Source of the DNA: Mytilus trossulus
Lineage: Eukaryota; Mollusca; Bivalvia; Mytilida; Mytilidae
NCBI RefSeq assembly: GCF_036588685.1
Contig: NW_026963296.1
Coordinates: 3,100,001-3,164,000 of the forward strand
Direction: 5' to 3'
DNA length: 64,000 nt
The translations under genes were made by a program, and so were the position numbers. Position 1 is the stretch's first letter, and the number at the start of each line of letters is the position of its first letter. Shown in pieces: positions 56,745 to 64,000 of this stretch. The notes under the pieces are model-generated. The model was not told the DNA's origin, did not search any database, and saw nothing but the letters and a program-made list of their open reading frames with translations.

Positions 56745-59700
56745 TTATCTACTATGTTCAGTGTTCCTTTGACAATTTTGAAATGCTATCCTATCGTCAT
56801 CTGTAACAACTGTGTTTTCTATTTTATAAATGAGGTCATTATATTCCGGATGTCCTTTTAAAAATGTTAAAAATTTGTTATAACCGTTTTCGTCTCCAGA
56901 TAAAAGTTCTCCCATTAAGATCCTATTCTTTTCTTTTTGTAATCGTTCAATTTCTATCGAATCGCCTTCCGTTTCATTCAACGAATTACCAGATACACGT
57001 TGATCTACCAATAATTGTTCTGTTGTGTTGTTATCTGTTGAACGATAGCGATATAAAACATCAGGCCACTCTGACAATCCTGCAAATATTTACAGTGTTA
57101 TTTCATTAAAGTCCTTACAAGTGCAGTATCAAATGAAATAAAAGTACTACAAAAAACATAAAATAATAGGAATTCATGACCCAAAATAATGCAGTTACAA
57201 ATAAAATGTAAATAAATCGAGAAAAATTGAGAGATCATTTCTCCTCATTTTGTAACATATACACTCGTACAGACTCAGAATACTTTATTAGTTTAAAAAA
57301 AAGATGTGCAATGCTTAGAGTGATTTAAATAAACTTCAATTATAAAAGTCAATTATATCCGATGTCATTGCAAACGAAGTAATGATCTAGGATTTGGTGT
57401 AAGGGTTATAGAGCGTTGACAGGACAATTGTCTCTTGCCACAGCCAATCAACATGTCCTCCTTCTTTTTAAATATCTCGAAGCTGTTTTATGGAAGAGTT
57501 ACGCCTGCATTACATAGTGATAACACGCGTTATGTTTGAGCAGAAATGTAAAAGCCATCCAATGGAGCAGATGGTATGGTATTGCTTACACATAGAAAGA
57601 TTACAACTGGAAATTTAAAACATCAGCTTTGTCATTGATTTTATTTTAAATTTCCTGATAACGTAGTGAGAAAGAAATCATATGGATTAAGTATGATCAG
57701 GGTAGTTTTTGCCAGATCTGATCACCTCTTTATCAATAGCATAACATTTTATTGTTATCGAACATTATATGTGTATTGAAAATATACATACCAATTACAG
57801 CTAACTCAGTAATCATAACATCTATTAATGCTATGATAAAGTAAAAACATGTTAATCTATATTTTCTTCCTGTAACGAGAAATATTTCTGTTCATATTTT
57901 TTCAGTACACGATCGCGATACTGTTTTGTCTGTACCGGAAATAACTTAATATATATATGTATGTAAGACTTTAAAGTGCGATGGTACTCTAAAGTGCGAT
58001 GGTCACGCTAAAGTGCGATGGTCTACGCTAAAGAACGATGGTGTCTTGTGCTAAAGTGCGATGGTTGTTTGTTTGCTTAAGTGCGATGTAACAAAAGAGA
58101 CATGTTCAAGGGCACTAATGTTTAAAACAAGTCTTTTTGCAAAATTTGGTTCGCTACGATAAAACATATAATGCGATAGACTTTTACTTTACCGGTATTC
58201 TTATGTGACTGTTTCTAAATTTAGAAGACTGACCTAGTAATAATTTCTAAAAGTATTATTTAGGTGTTACAAAATACTATATTTCCTTTAAATGAATTTT
58301 TAATTATTCGGCCGTATTGGATTGATTGTTGGTTGCCGTTCAGTGGCAAATGTTTCATGCATGTTCAGGACGAGGGACGTATTGGATGTATTTTGCCGTT
58401 TACACAGCCTATTAATGTAAACACGTCCCTTTAAAGTTGTCAGTTGCAAATACAAAATTCAGTCATTGTCGGGATCAATAAAATTTAATTGTACAATCTT
58501 TAATTGGAATGCGAGAGAAAGGAGTTGTAGTTTGAGCTTTCCCCTTTTCGTAGCGGATATTAATCATTTGTTGATACATGTTATATCTTACTTTACAATG
58601 TACACATGCTATTTTTATGGACAATTTATGATTTACGCTTGAAAACGTGTACCTTTATTTTACTTACGTTTATACTCCTCAATAAAATCGTAAACATTTA
58701 TATGCATCTGTTCGTTTATTTCATCTTTCGGCAAGTTCATTTTTTGGTTTGTATAAACGACTGTTAACAACGTCATTATGCAACTTTCTTTCGTACGTCT
58801 ATACTTTCGCGAACCATCGCACTTCAGCGTATGGAGGCATCGCACTTTAGCGTAGACCAACGCACTTTAGCGTATGGAGGCATCGGATTTTAGTGTGGAC
58901 CATCGCACTTTAGCGTGACCATCGGACTTTAGCGAGGACCATCGCACTTTAGCGTGACCATCGGACTTTAGCGTGGACCATCGCACTTAAGCGTGGACCA
59001 TCGCACTTTAGCGTGACAATCGTACTTTAGCGTGGACCATCGCACTTTAGCGTGACCATCGTACTTTAGAGTGGACCATCGCACTTTAGGGTCCTACATA
59101 TATAACGATATATGCACTAACATTTGGTCAGATCATCAATGTACATGAACACATATATAATATCATGTTTGCATTAGAGACACTCATCCAATGTCGGGAA
59201 AACTTTTGACAACACAACTGTCGGTACACTTATAATGTTTTCTTGGCTTTGTAATAGATTTGGCCTGTTAACATTAAAACTTTTGATTCGAGCATCAATG
59301 ACAGGTCTTGTATGACGTACCATTCATCCGGTGTTATCAATAATATTTGTATATACCTGCTATCTCTGTGTATTTTATATTGAAATGATTACAGGATATA
59401 TCAGATAATGTAATTCTGGCTTTCACCTGTCGTTAGTCAGGAATCTGTCGATTGTTGATGTGGGTCATAAGTGTTTCTCGTGTCTCGGTTTTTAAATACT
59501 AATATATTAGACCGTTGGCATTTCCGTTTAAATGGTGTTACATTAGTAATTTTTGGGGATCTTTATAGCTTTATGTTCGGTGTAAGCCAAGGCTCGGTGT
59601 TCTTTGACCTATATAATGTTTAATTAATCTTTTTAAATTGTGACTTGGATGGAGAATTGGCACATTGACACTCATACCACTTCTTCTATATCTATTAAAC

Positions 59701-62279
59701 AAAGTATGTTGCATACAGGTGAGAACAACTGACCAGCTCTCCTTTTTTTTAAAGATTATTGGTCGATCTATGACTGAACATTAGTCTTAAAAATGCTAAT
59801 TAAAATATTTCCGATTATTAAATTTCCCTACTATCAATGATAACAACATCTGTTGATCTTGTTAGTTTTGTTTGATAAAACATTTACAAAGCATGCAGCA
59901 TTAAGTAGTATAACCCTTCTATGAGATTCTTTTTTTCTTGTCAAATTTTATTAGAATATTTATTGTAATTGGCCAAGGACATAAATGAGATAGTTACTTA
60001 CCTTTATAATAACTACTTCTACCGTCTGTAAATCTGTCTACTGATGTTGAGGACTCATTCTTTTGTGTTGACCTGTGGAAAGTTATTTTCGAAAAATTCA
60101 CTAATCTTAATAGAAAATAAATGTAAAAACTTCAACTGATTATACAGAAAACAGCGAACCTAACTTAATAATCGTGAATTGCATGTCTTGGCCTTTTTAT
60201 AGCCAACAACACTATTGGTTATTCCTGTTTAAAGGAAATAATTACATTAGATGTATGTTTCATTATAATACGTTATTCTGATTGGCTAACTGCACATCAC
60301 GTGCTATTCCTGAAACAATTGTATTAGTCAATAAAATTTATAATTCATGATGACACGAGGTCCCAATAAAGTGCACAGGTAAATTAAATGAAAACTTGAT
60401 AAAAATCGTGTTTTCATGATTCTAGCTAAAAACAATGTAATTATAAGTATTGAATGCTTCTTTTTGTAACTTTATATGGTTGTAAAAGCGTTGACCGTGC
60501 GCACATTTTTATTATGAAGCGCTTCCGCGCTTCATACAAAATGTACTTTGGTCAACGCTTTTACACCCCAATAAATTTACAAAAAGCAGCATTCAATTCT
60601 TAATTGAAAAACGATTCTTATGGTGGGAGAAAATAATCCATGCATTAAAAATAGTAAGCATGCTACTATAGTATTGAATGGTTTTACTGAATTTTTTTTT
60701 ATCATATAATCAATAAACTTACGGTCTGATAACAATTTTTGGACAAGATACATTCCGAACAGCAGAACCAATAAAAGGACAGAGTGTATCTGTAAGTGCA
60801 AAAAAACAATGAAAGAATCTAATAGGATTGAAAAGAGTTATGACAATTACGTAAAATATAATATACATTTTGAAGATTGTCATGTAAATTGACATTATAT
60901 CATAAGTCAAATCGAAGTAGAAAAAAACTCTCAATTATTTCTAATACATGTAATAGAGGGATTGTGTGCCTTGACATTTAGGTTTAGAACCTTCTTTTTA
61001 CTAACATTACGTAGCAAATACACTGATAATGTGGATAAATTATGTAAGTTGAATTAACTAAGAAATGCGTTAAAAGTAAAATAACAAAAAAGGAACCTCG
61101 AGGAAAAATTAAGTCCCACAATCAAATGGCAAAATCAAAAGCTCAGACACATCAAACAGATACAAATGGACAACTGCCATATTTCTGACAGGAAGTTTCG
61201 TATGTCGAAAATGATGGTTAAACGTAATTAATTTAGATTTTAAAACTTAATTAAATTCATAGTTTAAAGTCGCATTTTAAGAGGAAAAAATCCATTTGAT
61301 TTGCAATGCTAGAAATTGAAACAAAATTGAAGATGCGTATTATCATCCCTTATTATCAATACAGATTTTTCAGTAGTATAAATGACTAATTGATCAAATT
61401 GACCTCCCTAGTTACAAGATAATTTGTGACAGTGGCAGTCTTCCTCTTAGAGTATACATTAACGTGAAGTTGAATATTAACATTTACCTTTATCATTACA
61501 TGATAGCCTATGACAAGTGCAGTCTTCCTCTGAGAGTATATATTAACTTGAAGTTAAATATGAACATTTACCTTTATCATTACATGATAGCCTATGACAG
61601 GAGCAGTATTCCTCTGAGAGTATACATTAACGTGAAGTTGAATATTTACATTTACCTTTATCATTACAAGATAGCTTATGACAAGTGCAGTCTTCCTCTG
61701 AGAGTATATATTAACTTGAAGTTAAATATGAACATTTACCTTTATCATTACATGATAGCCTATGACAGGAGCAGTATTCCTCTGAGAGTATACATTAACG
61801 TGAAGTTGAATATTTACATTTACCTTTATCATTACAAGATAGCTTATGACAAGTGCAGTCTTCCTCTGAGAGTATACATTAACGTGAAGTTGAATATTAA
61901 CATTTACCTTTATCATTACATGATAGCTTATGACAAGTGCATTCTTCCTCTGAGAGTATACATTAACGTGAAGTTGAATATTTACATTTACCTTTATCAT
62001 TACATGATAGCTTATGACAAGTGCAATCTTCTTTTGATGGTATACAGTAACAGTTGTGCTCTGGCTTGATAACAAATATGTACCCTTGTGAAGAATCGCA
62101 TCCACATGTTGTATCATTTATCATATTTCCTTCACGGTGGACGATTTAACCCTCTTCATTACAAAATGACTTTTGATAAACACACTTATTGTTACCATCA
62201 GTTGAAAATGGGAAAGGCTGATACCGTTTATAGCTGCATCCTGCTTTGTTGAAATATGGTTCGAACATAAGTTTGCTGC
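56745..62279 (-). CDS. Receptor-like gene with cysteine-rich ectodomain exon (partial, six exons, one in-frame stop)
   Basis: Exons on the minus strand: A 62279-61992, B 60789-60723, C 60072-60002, D 58760-58668, E 57830-57792, F 57079-56745 (stop TAA). All junctions have GT/AG and all introns are phase 1, so the frame closes across all joins. A carries paired cysteines (NDTTCGCDSSQG, EHNCYCIPSKEDCTCHKLSC), a style I associate with TNFR-like or related bivalve surface proteins. B reads TLCPFIGSAVRNVSCPK. C reads STQKNESSTSVDRF. D ends VYDFIEEYK, E reads PLIDVMITELAVI, and F starts LSEWPDVLYRYRS, then a helical part with IERLQKEKNRILMGELL and YNKFLTFLKGHPEYNDLIYK. No transmembrane segment appears in this frame. 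An in-frame TAA at 62146-62148 interrupts A. The 5' exons are not found. It could be a pseudogene; receptor function is inference. Confidence 0.5.
57962..59098. mobile_element. TIR transposon with arrays of CTAAAGTGCGATGGTC, spanning an exon
   Basis: Left end TGTAAGACTTTAAAGTGCGA, right end mirrored TCGCACTTTAGGGTCCTACA. Just inside the left end are about six copies of TAAAGTGCGATGGT (57970-58090); inside the right end about fourteen inverted copies (58815-59090). Neighbouring tetramers are TGTA and TATA, an imperfect target duplication. The central 700 bp is unique apart from a piece of a dispersed repeat (58335-58375) and contains exon D of the minus-strand gene (58760-58668). No transposase frame is present. 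The terminal TGTARGAC links it to the element at 52115-52959. Confidence 0.8.
59099..59440. other. No gene recognised
   Basis: AT-rich intron sequence of the minus-strand gene model. The segment 59270-59330 (CTTTTGATTCGAGCATCAAT, TTGTATGACG) resembles a degraded CGCGTTTCGTC dispersed repeat in reverse. Confidence 0.4.
59445..59700 (+). repeat. Dispersed mussel repeat (CACATCTT-tail family)
   Basis: TTGATGTGGGTCATAAGTGT, TTAGACCGTTGGCATTTCCG, AGCCAAGGCTCGGTGTT and TGTGACTTGGATGGAGAATT match the copy at 1150-1400. It lies in an intron. Confidence 0.75.
60445..60604. repeat. Long hairpin (foldback element) in an intron
   Basis: Left arm AAGTATTGAATGCTTCTTTT, then TTGTAAAAGCGTTGACCGTG; right arm TTTGGTCAACGCTTTTACAC, then AAAAAGCAGCATTCAATTCTT. 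The centre is GAAGCGCTTCCGCGCTTC. The arms are about 77 bp with several mismatches. Confidence 0.85.
60606..61440. other. Intron sequence around exon B
   Basis: AT-rich apart from exon B (60789-60723). 61095-61180 (AATCAAATGGCAAAATCAAA, CATCAAACAGATACAAATGG) looks like another dispersed repeat fragment. Confidence 0.45.
61441..62030 (-). repeat. 84-bp tandem repeat copying an exon end and its splice donor
   Basis: The marker ACCTTTATCATTACA recurs every 84 bp: 61486, 61570, 61654, 61738, 61822, 61906, 61990. On the minus strand each unit holds GAAGACTGCACTTGTCATAA or a close variant, then an AATGATAAAG|GTAAAT donor. This is the last about 45 bp of exon A followed by intron. Units 2-3 and 4-5 are nearly identical as pairs (GGAGCAGTATT and CAAGATAGCT variants), a 168-bp higher-order repeat. 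The 201-codon plus-strand frame through it (61464-62069) is an artefact of the 28-codon period. Confidence 0.93.
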
Positions 62280-62284
62280 CTATA

Positions 62285-63864
62285 ATTGAAATAACAGTAA
62301 TTTGATATAGACGACTTGCATTATAAAAAAATTTACAATAACAAATAAGAAACGTGCTTTGATTGCAAGATAACAAATTAAAAAAAAACAAAAGACAAAG
62401 ATATAAACAACAATAGATCCCCGTTCTGTCTTCAGGAATAACCAAAATAAGCGAGTGACTTATTTCAAAAAGACGCTTAGTTAACGACTTTAATGCACCC
62501 ACCTAACACACGGCTGTATTATATATCATTCGAAAGCTGTTAATCTGTACTTTCTGTTTTGCCCGGTCGTAAAAAAATCGTACGGTGCAATTTTTGTTAA
62601 ATCAAGGTCAAAGGTCATGAAAAAACATTCCAATTTTTGCGATTACTAAATAAAACGCCATTTTTTATTCTTGTACCATAAAATTTTCCAAAAGATCATA
62701 TGAACTTTATGGAACATGATACATAATTTCCAAATCAAACAAAAAATACGAGATTCGATGCGCAAAATTTCCCGAAAATTGAAATTTATCACAAATCCTA
62801 AAAAAATTAAAAATTATTCAAAAAGCAAAAAATATCTTGGGGAATCGATATTTGTATGCTTAAAAAATAGATCAATGTATATTTTTTAGGTCGAGAAATA
62901 TTTGTTTTGTAATTTTAAGATGCAATTATAAATTATTGTTCATGGAACAGCCTTCTATTGAAGTGTTTGCAGTTGCCAAAAAATCTGCCATCTGCAAATA
63001 GCGATCATTTTGTTAATCTATGTTAAAATAGCACATCGTTAATTGTGAATATTAGGGAGGAGAATGATTTCCCATAATAAAAGAAGGGGTATTTAAAGTA
63101 AGAAAAGAATATATGCGAGGTAATTGAGGTTAAAATATGTTTTTTACGAAGTCAAACTTTTTTACTTTTTGTAATTATGTTTAAATGCAAACATTACTTT
63201 GCGACTAAATCGTAGGCAACATTGAAATAAGTGACCTTGTTTAGAAACACTTGGTTGTCTAAAGCTGGATGTAAACGAACAAAATAAAATGCGGCTGCTT
63301 CTTATTTAGTTTAAAATCATGTTATAGTAAGTCATATTAAATGTGTTTAGAAGTTTAATCGCTTTAATTATTTGAATAAAAGATGCTTTGAGTATTTTCT
63401 ACATAAGCTTTAAAAATACAAATGCATGTCATTGTGTATGTAAAACACTATAAGCAGTTGTGAAATAACAAAAGAAAAAAGTTAAATACACTTCCTGACC
63501 TCATAAGATCATTCGCTGTTTTAGGAGTGTTCGTTTTCATGGTATGCTGTGTTTTTTGGAATGTTGTTCGTCTCTTGGACTTTAATTTTATTTTGTTCAT
63601 TGTTTTAATTAACTTTATTTGATTCATGGTTTGAGATGTTGATTGTCCTTTTGGTATTATTTTACTTTAAAGACATTAACTTGCAGTAGTGATATCGGCC
63701 AAAAAACACCTCAAAGTAAAGTGAAGAAGATTAACGCAATAAGACAAATATCCGCGAAAATAACTCAATTTGTTAACGGTGATATATATATAGAACTAAA
63801 TCGTTATCATGATACATTTAGCTACACTGATCTATAATTGTTAAACCTTTTACTACTTGAATAG
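62285..63864. other. No gene recognised
   Basis: AT-rich sequence upstream (transcript sense) of exon A, where earlier exons of that gene would be expected. I found no convincing signal-peptide exon. A segment at 62560-62780 (AAATCAAGGTCAAAGGTCAT, AGATCATATGAACTTTATGG) resembles a repeat. The frames 62146-62502 and 63643-63837 are not supported beyond exon A. Confidence 0.4.
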
Positions 63865-64000
63865 TGACGAAATATATCAAAGGGACATCAAACTAATAAT
63901 TAAAAACGAACTGACAAAGCCGGGCAGAAAACGAACAAGACAAGCAACAGTATAAAAAACCCAACATATAAAACTACAGATTGAGCAACAAAAACCCCTC
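63865..64000 (+). repeat. RT-tail dispersed repeat, cut by the window end
   Basis: ATCAAAGGGACATCAAACTA, CTGACAAAGCCGGGCAGAAA and GATTGAGCAACAAAAACCCC match the tail repeat at 36150-36400 and the reverse complement of 37100-37260. It continues past the edge. Confidence 0.65.

Noticed and set aside
61464-62069. 201-codon repetitive protein on the plus strand
   Set aside because: The 84-bp period is divisible by three and the minus strand carries a recognisable exon end and donor; the plus-strand frame is a by-product.

Overview
The window looks like nuclear DNA of a marine bivalve, most probably a mussel of the genus Mytilus. This rests on AT-rich sequence, GT-AG introns, very sparse coding, and several dispersed repeats that I recognise from memory as typical of mussel genomes; no search was run. 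Most of the 64 kb is transposable elements and their debris, nested in one another. Only three stretches look like host genes, and all three are partial.

Left part (1-16 kb). Two large inverted copies of one repeat, each with a core array of 21-bp units, lie at about 120-780 and 14893-15850. A diverged third array with the same 21-bp period is at 6290-6655. Between them lie a broken non-LTR retrotransposon in three pieces (about 1420-5810), a tRNA-derived SINE (5816-6097), foldback elements, and a 3.15-kb transposon (9829-12983). That transposon has terminal inverted repeats beginning TGTTA and a decayed two-exon gene for a retroviral-type (DDE) integrase with C-terminal cysteine-rich modules, of the KRBA2/Ginger kind.

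Middle part (16-46 kb). An old plus-strand reverse transcriptase element (18290-21140) is split by a 5'-truncated minus-strand insertion of a related element that still has an open 335-codon frame (19135-20142). A 441-bp monomer with a tRNA-like promoter head occurs as tandem copies in both orientations (24.1-25.1 kb and 27.9-28.9 kb). An old direct duplication links 21.45-23.2 kb with 31.95-34.2 kb. A minus-strand zinc-finger-like gene fragment of two exons lies at 29.5-30.75 kb. More RT debris is at 42.8-43.6 kb, and a degenerate repeat block fills 44.5-46.1 kb.

Right part (46-64 kb). Two adjacent long-armed foldback elements cover 46.9-53.9 kb; a clean 845-bp transposon with a 4-bp target duplication (52115-52959) sits inside the second. 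The C-terminal exon of a class A GPCR is at 54556-55098, and its stop codon lies inside the first unit of a 38-bp tandem repeat. On the minus strand from 62279 to 56745 I can chain six exons, all joined by phase-1 introns, into a gene with a cysteine-rich ectodomain-like exon. One of its exons lies inside a 1.1-kb transposon (57962-59098). The end of its first visible exon, with the splice donor, has been copied about seven times as an 84-bp tandem array, and the exon carries one in-frame stop.

The genes do not form a pathway. The coherent story is mobile-element traffic: three TIR elements with TGTNR-type ends and internally iterated motifs, one of them coding for an integrase, and tandem repeats growing out of gene ends.
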